This document shows positions 9,260-18,631 of a stretch of 64,000 nucleotides of DNA, piece after piece. The position numbers and the translations under genes are program-made. The notes under the pieces were generated by a model, which worked only from the letters and a program-made list of their open reading frames with translations, searched no databases and was not told where the DNA came from. This stretch comes from Lachnospiraceae bacterium (GTDB taxonomy: Bacteria; Bacillota; Clostridia; Lachnospirales; Lachnospiraceae). Within the stretch, counting starts at the first letter, position 1. Every line of letters starts with the position of its first letter. The stretch is from assembly GCA_022794265.1 (NCBI GenBank), contig JAAWEK010000003.1, forward strand, positions 1 through 64,000. Reading direction: 5' to 3'.

Positions 9260-11683
9260 ATGGATTTTAAGACATTGTTGTGTAAAGAATTTGTTATTTT
9301 TGACGGTGGTATGGGAACCATGTTGCAGGAGAAAGGAATGCCTATGGGGGCTGTTCCTGAACTGCTCAGTATTCAAAAGCCGGAATGGATTCTGGATATT
9401 CACCGGGCTTATATCCAGGCAGGTGCAGATGTTATATATGCCAATACATTTGGAGCCAATGCATATAAATTAAAAAACTGCGGATATAGCGTGGCAGAGG
9501 TGATTGGTACCTCCATAAAATTAGCAAAACAGGCTTGTGAAGGAACCGATACACTGGTTGCCTTGGATATAGGACCCATCGGTCAGTTATTGGAACCCAC
9601 CGGAACTCTTTCTTTTGAAGAGGCTTATGAAATCTATAAAGAGCAGATTACGGCAGGCAGGGAAGCCGATCTGATTGTATTTGAAACCCAGACCGATTTA
9701 TATGAATTGAAAGCGGCGGTGCTGGCGGCAAAAGAGAATTCAGAACTTCCGGTTGTCTGTACCATGACGTTTGAAAAAAATCTGCGTACATTTACCGGCT
9801 GCGGAATTTCCAATATGGCGATGACTTTGGAAGGACTGGGGGTAACGGCTCTCGGAGTCAACTGTTCCCTCGGACCGAAAGAATTGTTTCCGATTGTAAA
9901 AGAGATGGCGGAATGGACAAGTCTTCCGCTGGTGGTAAAACCGAATGCCGGCCTGCCGGATCCGTTGACCAATCAGTATGATGTAACAGCACAGGATTTT
10001 GCCAGACAGTTACAGGATTTTCCAAGGCTTGGTGTTAAAATTTTCGGCGGTTGCTGCGGAACCACACCGGAATATATTGAAGAACTGGCAGCTATGCTGA
10101 AAGATAAACATTTTGTTTCTACGGCAAAGATTCGCAAGGCAGCGGTCTGTTCCGCCGTGGATACGGTTATCATTTCCCAGCCACGTATCATCGGAGAACG
10201 GATTAATCCTACCGGAAAAAAGAGATTTAAAGAGGCGTTACTGAATCAGGATATGGATTATATTCTGAACCAGGCCATTGATCAGGTAAAGGCAGGAGCA
10301 GAAATACTGGATGTCAATGTGGGACTGCCGGATATTGATGAAAAGTCCATGATGGTAAAGGCGGTAAAGGCAATTCAGAGTATTGTGGAAGTTCCTTTGC
10401 AGCTGGATTCTACGATTCCCGGGGTATTGGAAGCCGGTCTGCGTGTATATAACGGAAAACCCATTGTCAATTCTGTTAATGGTGAGGAAAAGTCGCTGTC
10501 TTCCGTACTTCCTCTGGTGAAAAAATACGGTGCTTCTGTAGTTGGACTAACGCTGGATGAAAACGGAATTCCGAAAAGCAGTGAGCAGAGATTTGAAATT
10601 GCCGAAAAGATTTTGAAACGGGCATTAGATCTGGGAATTCCAAAGGAAGACGTTTATATCGACTGTCTGACATTGACGGCTTCCGCAGAACAGGAGGGTG
10701 TTGCCGAAACCCTGCAGGCTGTCCGCCGGGTAAAAGAAGAACTGGGGTTAAAAACGGTATTGGGAGTATCCAATATCTCCTTTGGTCTTCCAGGCAGGGA
10801 ATTGATTAATCATACCTTTTTGACTATGGCGATGCAGAATGGTCTGGACCTGCCAATTATGAATCCAAATGTAGCAAGCATGACCGGCAGTGTACGGGCA
10901 TTTCGGCTGTTGATGGGTTATGATAAAAATTCGCTGGAATATATTGAAGCCTATAATACACAGTTACAGTATATGTTGCCGATATCCGGACCAAAAACCA
11001 TATCCGCCGTTCCAGAGAAGGGCGGACTGGCGGTACCAGAACAGTCTTCTATGAAAAGTAGTCAGAATTCGTTGGAATATGCCATTGAAAATGGATTGAA
11101 AAATGATGGTGCCAGAATTACAGCACAACTGTTAGAAACAGAAAATCCAATGACAATCATAAATAACCGGCTCATTCCTGTTCTTGACAAAGCAGGAAGT
11201 CAGTTTGAAACTGGAAAGATTTTTCTTCCCCAGCTAATAATGGCTGCGGATGTGGCACAAGCGGCGTTTGCGGTTATCAAAGAGCATCTGGGTAAACATT
11301 CCGGAGAGTCGGTGAGCAAGGGTAAGATTGTTCTCGCTACTGTAAAAGGTGATATCCACGACATCGGAAAGAATATTGTAAAGGTATTATTGGAAAACTA
11401 TGGATATACGGTAATTGATTTGGGAAAAGATGTGGATTATCAGGCGGTTGTGGATGCGGCTGTGGAGCATAAGGTAAAACTGGTGGGTCTGTCAGCGCTG
11501 ATGACGACTACGCTGGTTTCCATGGAGAAAACAATCAGTCTCTTACGGGAAAACCATGTGGATTGTAAAGTTATGGTGGGAGGTGCCGTATTGACTCCGT
11601 CATATGCGCAAAAAATCGGAGCGGACTTTTATGCCAGAGATGCAAAAGAATCGGTGGATATTGCAAAGCGGATTTTGGGTTGA
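9260..11683 (+). CDS. metH: Cobalamin-dependent methionine synthase MetH, three-module form
   Basis: MetH moves the methyl group of methyltetrahydrofolate to homocysteine through cobalamin. At 807 residues it holds the homocysteine-binding barrel (1 to about 290; zinc ligands Cys202 and Cys265-Cys266 in GGCCGTTP), the pterin-binding domain (about 310-570; GERINPTG, DVNVGLPD) and the cap plus B12 domain (about 610-807). The B12 domain has the DxHxxG motif at Asp698, His700 and Gly703, His700 being the lower cobalt ligand. It stops where the reactivation domain of the roughly 1200-residue E. coli enzyme would begin; that domain is the upstream neighbour. Confidence 0.96.
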   Translation: MDFKTLLCKEFVIFDGGMGTMLQEKGMPMGAVPELLSIQKPEWILDIHRAYIQAGADVIYANTFGANAYKLKNCGYSVAEVIGTSIKLAKQACEGTDTLVALDIGPIGQLLEPTGTLSFEEAYEIYKEQITAGREADLIVFETQTDLYELKAAVLAAKENSELPVVCTMTFEKNLRTFTGCGISNMAMTLEGLGVTALGVNCSLGPKELFPIVKEMAEWTSLPLVVKPNAGLPDPLTNQYDVTAQDFARQLQDFPRLGVKIFGGCCGTTPEYIEELAAMLKDKHFVSTAKIRKAAVCSAVDTVIISQPRIIGERINPTGKKRFKEALLNQDMDYILNQAIDQVKAGAEILDVNVGLPDIDEKSMMVKAVKAIQSIVEVPLQLDSTIPGVLEAGLRVYNGKPIVNSVNGEEKSLSSVLPLVKKYGASVVGLTLDENGIPKSSEQRFEIAEKILKRALDLGIPKEDVYIDCLTLTASAEQEGVAETLQAVRRVKEELGLKTVLGVSNISFGLPGRELINHTFLTMAMQNGLDLPIMNPNVASMTGSVRAFRLLMGYDKNSLEYIEAYNTQLQYMLPISGPKTISAVPEKGGLAVPEQSSMKSSQNSLEYAIENGLKNDGARITAQLLETENPMTIINNRLIPVLDKAGSQFETGKIFLPQLIMAADVAQAAFAVIKEHLGKHSGESVSKGKIVLATVKGDIHDIGKNIVKVLLENYGYTVIDLGKDVDYQAVVDAAVEHKVKLVGLSALMTTTLVSMEKTISLLRENHVDCKVMVGGAVLTPSYAQKIGADFYARDAKESVDIAKRILG

Positions 11684-11714
11684 ACGAAGATATGAATAGA
11701 CGAGGTGCAAAAAT

Positions 11715-12458
11715 ATGGCAGGAAATAAAAAGTTAAATTCCGGGAAGGAAGCGGAGGAAAAAGAGAAAGGCGTCCGTCTGAATAAATTTTTAAGTGATGC
11801 AGGAGTCTGTTCCAGAAGGGAAGCAGACCGCATGATTGAAGCTGGCAGAGTACGGATTGATGAACACACGGCTGCCGTGGGAGAACGGGTAAAAAAAGGC
11901 TCAAAGGTTTATGTCGACGGAAAACCTGTAAAGCAGCAGGATTCCCTGATTCTATTGGCGTTAAATAAACCAGTGGGAATTGAGTGTACCTGCGACAGAA
12001 CCAATCCGGATAATATTATTGATTTTATGAATTATCCCAAACGTCTGATTTATGTGGGAAGACTGGATAAGAATTCTTCCGGTCTGATTCTGATGACCAA
12101 TGACGGAGAACTGGCAAATCGTATTGCAAAGTCCAGTGAGGGTCATGAAAAAGAATATGTGGTCCGGGTCAGTAAACGGATAACTGATGAGTTTCTGGAG
12201 AAAATGGCGGCCGGGGTTTCGATACTGGATACGGTGACCAGGCCGTGCGAAGTGAATCGGATTGATGATTATACATTTGATATTGTATTGACCCAGGGTC
12301 TGAACCGTCAGATTCGGCGGATGTGTGAGACATTAAATTACAGAGTAACGGAGTTGAAAAGAATCCGGGTTATGAATATCCGGTTAAACCGGCTGAAGGA
12401 AGGGACTTACCGAAGAATCTCGGAATCAGAGATTATGGATTTAATGGAACTACTATAA
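11715..12458 (+). CDS. RluF/RsuA-family rRNA pseudouridine synthase
   Basis: The 247-residue enzyme has an S4 RNA-binding domain (RLNKFLSDAGVCSRREAD, about residues 19-37) followed by the pseudouridine synthase fold. The catalytic aspartate is Asp118 in GRLDKNSSGL. LTQGLNRQIRRMCE near residue 195 is characteristic of the RluF-like branch, which modifies a uridine of 23S rRNA near the peptidyl-transferase centre. The exact site cannot be read from sequence. GAGGTG precedes the ATG. It lies between metH and ligA with short gaps. Confidence 0.9.
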   Translation: MAGNKKLNSGKEAEEKEKGVRLNKFLSDAGVCSRREADRMIEAGRVRIDEHTAAVGERVKKGSKVYVDGKPVKQQDSLILLALNKPVGIECTCDRTNPDNIIDFMNYPKRLIYVGRLDKNSSGLILMTNDGELANRIAKSSEGHEKEYVVRVSKRITDEFLEKMAAGVSILDTVTRPCEVNRIDDYTFDIVLTQGLNRQIRRMCETLNYRVTELKRIRVMNIRLNRLKEGTYRRISESEIMDLMELL

Positions 12459-12481
12459 AATAATGTTGAGGTATCAGTCAG

Positions 12482-14425
12482 ATGAGCAGAATGCAGGAAT
12501 TGGTGGATATCCTGAATCAGGCATCCAAGGTATATTATCAGGATGGAAATGAAATTATCAGTAATTATGAATATGACAGATTATATGACGAACTGGTGCG
12601 GCTGGAACAGGAAACCGGAATACGCATGTCAAATAGTCCCACGGTTACGGTAGGGTATGAAGTTTTAAGTGAATTGCCCAGAGAGCGGCATGAACAGCCT
12701 ATGCTGTCTTTGGATAAAACAAAGGAAATTAGCGGTCTGGTGGATTTTATTCAGGATAAGAAAGGTATTTTATCCTGGAAACTGGACGGCCTTACAGTGG
12801 TTTTAACCTATGAGAATGGAGAACTGGCGAAGGCTGTTACAAGAGGCAACGGAGAAATCGGGGAAGTCATCACCAACAATGCAAAAGTTTTTAAAAATGT
12901 ACCGTTAAGGATAGCTTACAACGGTAAACTGGTATTGCGGGGAGAGGCGGTCATCCGTTATTCCGATTTTGAGAAAATCAATGCTTCCATTGAAGATGTG
13001 GCGGCAAAATATAAAAATCCCAGAAATCTCTGTTCCGGCTCCGTCAGACAGCTGAACAATGAGGTAACGGCAAACAGAAATGTATATTTTTATGCCTTTG
13101 CTTTAATTCAGGCAGAAAAGGCGGAGTTTGACAATTCTCTGCAGTGCCAGTTTGAATGGCTGAAGAGTCAGGGGTTTGAAGTGGTGGAATACAGGGAAGT
13201 TTCCGCAGAGTCCATGGAGAAGGCTGTAGGGCATTTTTCAAAAGAAATCGAAGATTATGATATTCCGTCGGACGGACTGGTTTTAATGTTTGACGATATT
13301 GCATTCGGAATTTCTCTGGGACAAACTTCTAAGTTTCCAAGAAACGGTATTGCTTTTAAATGGGCGGACGAGACGGCAAAAACCCATCTGCTGACCATTG
13401 AATGGAGCCCTTCCAGAACCGGACTGATTAATCCAATTGCTGTGTTTGAACCGGTGGAACTGGAGGGAACCACGGTTTCCAGAGCCAGCATACACAATGT
13501 CAGTGTGGCAGAAGGATTGGAACTGGGTATCGGAGATGAAATAGAAGTTTTTAAGGCAAATATGATTATCCCACAGATTGCGCAGAATCTTACAAAGAGC
13601 GGTTTGACCACGATACCGGAGGAATGTCCGGTATGTGGTGAAAAAACTGTGATTAAGGAGGACAATGGCTTTAAGTTTTTATATTGTATCAATGCAGAAT
13701 GTCCTGCTAAGAAGATTAAAAAATTTACCCATTTTGTTTCCAGAAATGCTATGAATATCGATGGTTTATCAGAGGAGACACTGGAGAAATTTGTGGATTC
13801 CGGTTATATTCATGAGTTTGCCGATATTTATCATTTGTCCCGTTTTGAGGAGGAAATCGTGGGAACCAAAGGATTCGGAAGAAAGTCTTTTGATAAGTAT
13901 ATGGCTGCCATTGATGCTTCCAGAAATACGGAATGTTATCGTGTCATAAACGGCCTTGGTATTCTGAATGTGGGGCTTACCAATGCCAAAATGCTCTGCC
14001 GGGAATTTCACAATGACATTGACAGGCTGATTCATGCAACGGAAGAAGAACTGATTGGAATAGATGGAATTGGTGAAGTGATTGCCGGGTCCTTTGTACA
14101 ATATTTTGAGGATGAAAACAATATGCAGGAATTCCAGAATCTTTTGCAGGAGCTTACATTAAAACAGGAAAAGGAATCTGGGCAGGAAAATGAGAAGATA
14201 TCCGGGAAAGTATTTGTTATCACAGGTTCGCTGGATACATTTTCAAATCGTGAGGAATTAAAACTTCTAATAGAGAATCTCGGCGGTAAGGTTACTGGTT
14301 CCGTCAGTTCTAAAACGGATTATCTGATTAACAATGATGCGATGTCATCTTCTTCCAAGAATAAGAAAGCCAGGGAACTGGGTGTGCATATCATTACTGA
14401 GGAAGATTTCAGGGCTTTTCTTTAG
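12482..14425 (+). CDS. ligA: NAD-dependent DNA ligase LigA
   Basis: LigA seals nicks in DNA during replication and repair using NAD. The 647-residue protein has the Ia-like NAD domain, the adenylation lysine Lys100 in WKLDGLT, the OB fold, a four-cysteine zinc finger (CPVCGEK and YCINAEC, about residues 381-401), helix-hairpin-helix repeats (GLGILNVG, GIDGIGEV) and a C-terminal BRCT domain (KVFVITGSL onward, about 577-647). Length and order match the family. It begins 23 bases after the pseudouridine synthase gene. Confidence 0.97.
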   Translation: MSRMQELVDILNQASKVYYQDGNEIISNYEYDRLYDELVRLEQETGIRMSNSPTVTVGYEVLSELPRERHEQPMLSLDKTKEISGLVDFIQDKKGILSWKLDGLTVVLTYENGELAKAVTRGNGEIGEVITNNAKVFKNVPLRIAYNGKLVLRGEAVIRYSDFEKINASIEDVAAKYKNPRNLCSGSVRQLNNEVTANRNVYFYAFALIQAEKAEFDNSLQCQFEWLKSQGFEVVEYREVSAESMEKAVGHFSKEIEDYDIPSDGLVLMFDDIAFGISLGQTSKFPRNGIAFKWADETAKTHLLTIEWSPSRTGLINPIAVFEPVELEGTTVSRASIHNVSVAEGLELGIGDEIEVFKANMIIPQIAQNLTKSGLTTIPEECPVCGEKTVIKEDNGFKFLYCINAECPAKKIKKFTHFVSRNAMNIDGLSEETLEKFVDSGYIHEFADIYHLSRFEEEIVGTKGFGRKSFDKYMAAIDASRNTECYRVINGLGILNVGLTNAKMLCREFHNDIDRLIHATEEELIGIDGIGEVIAGSFVQYFEDENNMQEFQNLLQELTLKQEKESGQENEKISGKVFVITGSLDTFSNREELKLLIENLGGKVTGSVSSKTDYLINNDAMSSSSKNKKARELGVHIITEEDFRAFL

Positions 14426-14479
14426 GGATGGAATGATGTACAATACTAATAACTAAATAATAGAAAAGAGGCGTGCAAT

Positions 14480-15385
14480 ATGCCAATTAAGGTAAAAGGC
14501 GATCTGCCTGCCAAGGCGGTCATTGAACAGGAAAATATATTTATCATGGATGAAACCAGGGCAATCCGTCAGGATATCCGTCCTTTGAAAATAGCAATCT
14601 TAAATCTTATGCCATTAAAACATGAAACGGAAATACAGTTGTTGCGGGCGTTGTCCAATACTCCGATTCAGGTGGACGTGACATTTGTTCATATTGCATC
14701 ACATGTTTCAAAGAATACACCAGCCAGCCATCTGAATCAGTTTTACAGTACCTTTGAGGAAATAAAGAATCAGCGGTTTGACGGTTTTATTATTACCGGA
14801 GCTCCGCTGGATCATCTGTCATTTGAAGAAGTGAATTACTGGAAGGAACTGACAGAGATTATGGATTTTACCAGGACAAATGTTACTTCCACTCTTCATA
14901 TTTGCTGGGGGGCGCAGGCAGGATTGTATTATCATTTTGGCGTTCATACCAATCGGTTGCCGGAAAAGAGATTCGGTATTTACTGGCATGATGTACTGCA
15001 TCGGAAGGTGCCGTTGATGAGAGGTTTTGACGATGTGTTTCTGGCACCTCATTCCAGACATACGGAGGTGTCAAAGGAGGAAATTCTGGCCAATGATAAA
15101 TTGTCTATTCTTGCAGAATCCAAGGAAGCCGGTCCGTTAGTGATTATTGCCGGAGAAGGAAAACAGATATTCCTTACCGGACATCCGGAATATGACAGAA
15201 TAACACTGGATACGGAATATAAAAGGGATTTAGGAAAAGGATTGGATATCAGTCTGCCGTATAATTATTATCCGGATGATAATCCGGAGAATCCGCCGTT
15301 GCTGACCTGGAGAGCACATGCAAATGCCTTTTATACAAACTGGCTGAATTATTATGTGTATCAGGAGACGCCATATGAATTGTAG
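14480..15385 (+). CDS. metA: Homoserine O-acyltransferase MetA
   Basis: MetA acylates homoserine, the first committed step of methionine synthesis. The 301-residue protein has the LNLMPLKHETE segment, the GAPLDHL loop and the nucleophilic Cys142 in HICWGAQAG, plus the HSRHTEV and GHPEYD stretches. MetA proteins of Firmicutes often use acetyl-CoA rather than succinyl-CoA; the substrate is not decided here. It closes the methionine block that begins with metF. No SAM riboswitch or T-box is visible in the 54 bases before it; AAGAGG provides the binding site. Confidence 0.95.
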   Translation: MPIKVKGDLPAKAVIEQENIFIMDETRAIRQDIRPLKIAILNLMPLKHETEIQLLRALSNTPIQVDVTFVHIASHVSKNTPASHLNQFYSTFEEIKNQRFDGFIITGAPLDHLSFEEVNYWKELTEIMDFTRTNVTSTLHICWGAQAGLYYHFGVHTNRLPEKRFGIYWHDVLHRKVPLMRGFDDVFLAPHSRHTEVSKEEILANDKLSILAESKEAGPLVIIAGEGKQIFLTGHPEYDRITLDTEYKRDLGKGLDISLPYNYYPDDNPENPPLLTWRAHANAFYTNWLNYYVYQETPYEL

Positions 15386-15607
15386 AGAAATCGTTTAAAA
15401 GCTTGAAAATCAAAGATAAACAAAGCAATATCAAGACTTATACGACAAGAAAATTTCGTATTAACTTGTTATAAATTAATGTAAATTAATACAATTTATA
15501 GTAATTGTGGAGATAAACTGGAGATTTTGCCTCTCATAACTGGAGACAGTCTTTATATGTTATTAAATATTTCTAAAAGAAAACTTGGTACAAAATAAAA
15601 GTAAAAA

Positions 15608-15643
15608 ATGGGATAGAAGAAAACAATTTTTCTTCTATCCCAT
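15608..15643 (-). terminator. Terminator of the decayed minus-strand gene
   Basis: A perfect 16-base-pair stem (15608-15623 against 15628-15643) with a CAAT loop is followed on the minus strand by a T run (complement of 15602-15608). It lies directly after the stop codon of the minus-strand fragment, and may also act for metA in the other direction. Confidence 0.8.
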
Positions 15644-15649
15644 ATCTAT

Positions 15650-15892
15650 TTATCCAAGTAATTTTCTCCACACCTGGGTTCCAGCAATTCCATGCTGATT
15701 TAAATTCCACACTTTCTGAAAATGTAAAACAGTATTCTTTGTATTTTCATCAATAGTCAAATAAATATGTAGATAATTATTAAGCCACTTTTCAAAATCT
15801 GCAATAGAAGCAATATTATCATTAGTAACAACAAGATTACCATCGTTATTAAATGAAAAGTGGAATTGCTTAGCGTGGTATTCATTTGGAAG
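15650..15892 (-). pseudogene. C-terminal gene remnant, minus strand
   Basis: The minus strand keeps an 80-codon open frame ending TAA at 15650, followed by a perfect terminator. It has no start codon: a stop (15893-15895) sits immediately upstream. The readable part includes QFHFSFNNDG, FEKWLNNYLH and QVWRKLLG and looks like genuine protein, but I do not recognise the family. The combination of good coding character, a proper terminator and no start suggests the surviving end of a deleted accessory gene. The rest of 15386-16015 is AT-rich and holds no other gene I can support. Confidence 0.5.
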
Positions 15893-16027
15893 TTATAGAG
15901 TTTGTAAAATGATTATTGAAAGAATCGTTTCAAACACGATGTTTAAGTTATTAAATGAAAAACTATATATATTTACAAAAATAAATAAATATGATAAAAT
16001 ATAAGTGTAGAAAGGATGCGGAAAATT

Positions 16028-16951
16028 TTGAAGATTTCTTATAACAAATTATTTGATATATTGGATCAGATGAATATAACAAAAACAAAACTAAGGGAAA
16101 ATATTAAAATTTCTACTGCTACACTTGCAAAATTATCAAAAAATGAACCTGTAGCGATGAAAGTTATTGAGGACATTTGTAATTATCTTGGCTGTCAACC
16201 GGGAGATATTATGGAAATGGAAAGAGAAGTAGATAAAACATCTTTGCTATATCAGTTAAGAGAGGAAAAACGAATCCGTTTAAAGGGCGGAATATATCAT
16301 CAAACACAAGTAAAACTTGCCTATAATTCTAATCAAATGGAAGGCAGCAAATTAACCGAAGATCAGACACGGTATATATACGAAACTAATACGATTGGAT
16401 TAGAAAAAGAGCCAGCTAATATAGATGATATTATAGAAACAGTAAATCATTTCCAATGTTTTGATTATATCTTGGATTGCGCTGAAGAAATTTTGACAGA
16501 AAATATACTCAAGAAAATTCATTCAATGCTAAAATCCAATACATCAGACAGCCGTTTGGAATGGTTTAATGTAGGGGCTTATAAGCAACGCCCGAATATG
16601 GTAGGGGATTCTAAAACAACGCCTCCTGGTAAAGTGGAAAAGGAGATGCAAAGATTATTATTTGACTATCAGCAGAAGGATAATATTTCTTTTGATGATA
16701 TTGTGGAATTTCATTACCACTTTGAAAAAATACATCCGTTTCAAGACGGAAATGGAAGAGTAGGACGTCTGATAATTTTTAAGGAATGTTTGAAATATAA
16801 TATAATTCCTTTTATTATTGACGAAAGACATAAATTATATTATTACAGAGGACTAAAAGAGTTTGAAAATGAAAGCGGATATTTGAGCGATACCTGTTTA
16901 TCGGCACAAGATGTTTATAAGGAACTGTTAAAATATTTTGCAGAAGAATAA
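16028..16951 (+). CDS. Fic-domain protein with N-terminal XRE-type HTH
   Basis: Fic proteins transfer AMP or another nucleotide moiety to protein hydroxyls. Residues 1-65 are a Cro/C1-type helix-turn-helix (SYNKLFDILDQ, ISTATLAKLSKNE, YLGCQPGDIME). The Fic core carries the complete catalytic motif HPFQDGNGRVGR from His236. Upstream, SNQMEG (Ser101 to Glu105) matches the inhibitory helix motif (S/T)xxxE(G/N) of class II Fic proteins, so activity is probably autoinhibited. I place the start at TTG 16028, because AAAGG at 16011-16015 fits that spacing and touches the ATG at 16016; the family also typically begins MKISYNKL. No partner antitoxin gene is adjacent. Confidence 0.88.
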   Translation: MKISYNKLFDILDQMNITKTKLRENIKISTATLAKLSKNEPVAMKVIEDICNYLGCQPGDIMEMEREVDKTSLLYQLREEKRIRLKGGIYHQTQVKLAYNSNQMEGSKLTEDQTRYIYETNTIGLEKEPANIDDIIETVNHFQCFDYILDCAEEILTENILKKIHSMLKSNTSDSRLEWFNVGAYKQRPNMVGDSKTTPPGKVEKEMQRLLFDYQQKDNISFDDIVEFHYHFEKIHPFQDGNGRVGRLIIFKECLKYNIIPFIIDERHKLYYYRGLKEFENESGYLSDTCLSAQDVYKELLKYFAEE

Positions 16952-17322
16952 AAATTTATAACCAATTAGAAGGCATTAGCGGAAGATATGTATTATTGTT
17001 TGCGTTATAGGAATATTGCATACTATTAAATATTTTGCTGAAAAAGTGTAAGATCTATTAAATTGTCTGGATTTTACATCTTTTTATTTGTATAAAACTT
17101 GGATATAGTGGACTTTTCAAAATTTTGGAAATTCTTTTATATTATTGAAATTTCATATACTAAATATATTTTTATAAATTGAATAAACAGTTTAAATATG
17201 GTATAATTCCCAAAAGAGCAGGTTTTTGGGTGTCTGTAACTGTACTTTTATCTGAAAAATATTACATGATTAAAGATATATTAGAATATTAATATATAAA
17301 TACACAAAAAAGGAAGAGATAA
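16952..17322. other. AT-rich intergenic region
   Basis: No gene is seen in this gap. A weak hairpin (AAGTGTAA near 17044 with TTACATCTT near 17080, then T-rich DNA) could terminate the Fic transcript. I find no c-di-GMP riboswitch core in front of the PilZ gene. AAAGGAAGAG at about 17309 is the ribosome binding site of that gene. Confidence 0.4.
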
Positions 17323-17928
17323 ATGTTTATTTATGAACTGAAAGAAAACGATTTTATTGAAGTTGAAATTCAGGATGGCACAAGAGAAATTATTGTTCCT
17401 TCAAGAGTATTAAGGTGTATAAAAAACAGTATATTGATTGAAAATATTACATTAGATGGTAAGGTTGTGATTTTTGACAAGGATAATATCCGAATTAATA
17501 TTGTATATCAAAAAGAAAATGAAAATCCGATTGCATGGAATAATGTAATAACCCAGAATGTTAATACTGAAACGATTAAGGGAATTTTAGTATATAGTAA
17601 AAATCAGGGTATTAAAAAGAATCGGAGAAATACTTATCGGGTACCTTTGGGGATTAATGGAAAAATTCAGGGTGAGAATGTAGTAATTCATGATATCAGC
17701 GTATCAGGAATTTCTTTTCGGACGAAAATGGATGCTCCTGAAAAGGAAATTGGTTCAAAAGTAAAGATATCATTTGAAGCAAACTATGAACCTTATACTG
17801 TGAATGCAACAATTGTAAGAAAAGCGGAGGAAAATGGAAGAATTTTATATGGATGTAAAATTGAAGCAAATGTTAATATTGACAGATTGATTTCCATTGA
17901 ACAGCGAAAACAAATGAGGCGCAGGTAA
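17323..17928 (+). CDS. PilZ-domain protein (YcgR-like c-di-GMP receptor)
   Basis: The 201-residue protein has an N-terminal YcgR-type beta domain (about 1-95) and a C-terminal PilZ domain. The c-di-GMP-binding pattern RxxxR...(D/N)xSxxG is present as RRNTYR near residue 107 and HDISVSGISF near 124. Such proteins bind c-di-GMP and tune motility or surface behaviour. No flagellar or cyclase gene is next to it. It stands alone, flanked by AT-rich gaps. Confidence 0.88.
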   Translation: MFIYELKENDFIEVEIQDGTREIIVPSRVLRCIKNSILIENITLDGKVVIFDKDNIRINIVYQKENENPIAWNNVITQNVNTETIKGILVYSKNQGIKKNRRNTYRVPLGINGKIQGENVVIHDISVSGISFRTKMDAPEKEIGSKVKISFEANYEPYTVNATIVRKAEENGRILYGCKIEANVNIDRLISIEQRKQMRRR

Positions 17929-18023
17929 GAATTTGTACTTCGGAGTTTTTGGTGACCAAAATATTTGGATTGAGAGGAAGCGTTCTACAATCGCCTAAAT
18001 TATTAAAATAAGGAGAGAAAAAT

Positions 18024-18377
18024 ATGTTATTTTTATGTTATCCCAAATGTACAACATGTAAAAAAGCAGAAAAATGGCTGAAAGAAAACCATTTGGAATA
18101 TGAAACGCGGAATATAAAAGAAGAAAATCCCAGATTTGAAGAATTGAAAGAATGGTATGAACGAAGCGGACTGGATATAAAGAAATTTTTTAATACCAGC
18201 GGAAATTTATATAAGGAACAGGAATTGAAAGATAAATTACCATCCATGAGTGATGAAGATAAATTAAGATTGCTTGCAACGAATGGTATGCTGGTAAAAA
18301 GGCCGGTTCTGATTACTGAGGAGATAGTTCTGGTTGGATTTAAAGAAGAACATTGGAGAAGTTGTTTAATAAAATAA
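18024..18377 (+). CDS. ArsC/Spx-family thioredoxin-fold protein
   Basis: The 117-residue protein belongs to the arsenate reductase family that includes Spx and MgsR. It has the N-terminal YPKCTTCKKA motif with a CxxC pair (Cys9 and Cys12), the helix KKAEKWL, and the conserved KRPVLI stretch near residue 91. The family covers glutaredoxin-type reductases and RNA-polymerase-binding regulators, and sequence alone does not decide which. AAGGAGAG precedes the ATG, and a strong terminator follows. Confidence 0.85.
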   Translation: MLFLCYPKCTTCKKAEKWLKENHLEYETRNIKEENPRFEELKEWYERSGLDIKKFFNTSGNLYKEQELKDKLPSMSDEDKLRLLATNGMLVKRPVLITEEIVLVGFKEEHWRSCLIK

Positions 18378-18414
18378 CATGATGACAGCGATTGATAATG
18401 TAGCGGAAAGCGTT

Positions 18415-18470
18415 AAACTGTTCTCCAACAGTCAGAGTATAAATTCTGATTGTTGGAGAACAGTTTTTTA
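18415..18470 (+). terminator. Strong intrinsic terminator
   Basis: AAACTGTTCTCCAACAGTCAGA from 18415 pairs almost perfectly with TCTGATTGTTGGAGAACAGTTT, ending in a T run at about 18465-18470. It isolates the ArsC/Spx-like gene from the rSAM operon. Confidence 0.9.
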
Positions 18471-18485
18471 TTACAAAAAAAGAAC

Positions 18486-18514
18486 TTGCGTTCTGCTTAT
18501 GCTTGTGCTATAAT
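18486..18514 (+). promoter_or_regulatory. Promoter of the rSAM/DUF4130 operon
   Basis: TTGCGT (18486-18491) and TATAAT (18509-18514) are 17 bases apart. Between this promoter and the gene lies a perfect 10-base inverted repeat (AGCCGGCTGA 18584-18593 against TCAGCCGGCT 18611-18620, 17-base loop). It may be a 5' leader hairpin or an operator; each arm contains the palindrome AGCCGGCT. Confidence 0.7.
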
Positions 18515-18631
18515 TTTGATAAAGAACATTTGTTCGAAGGCGCTGTATAATTGATAAGGTGAAAAAATTAAAAAGGAATATGCAGCCGGCTGATTGTTTC
18601 GATATATTTCTCAGCCGGCTTCACAGGAATT

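Noticed and set aside
16952-17322. c-di-GMP riboswitch before the PilZ gene
   Set aside because: The conserved GEMM core could not be found in this AT-rich gap.
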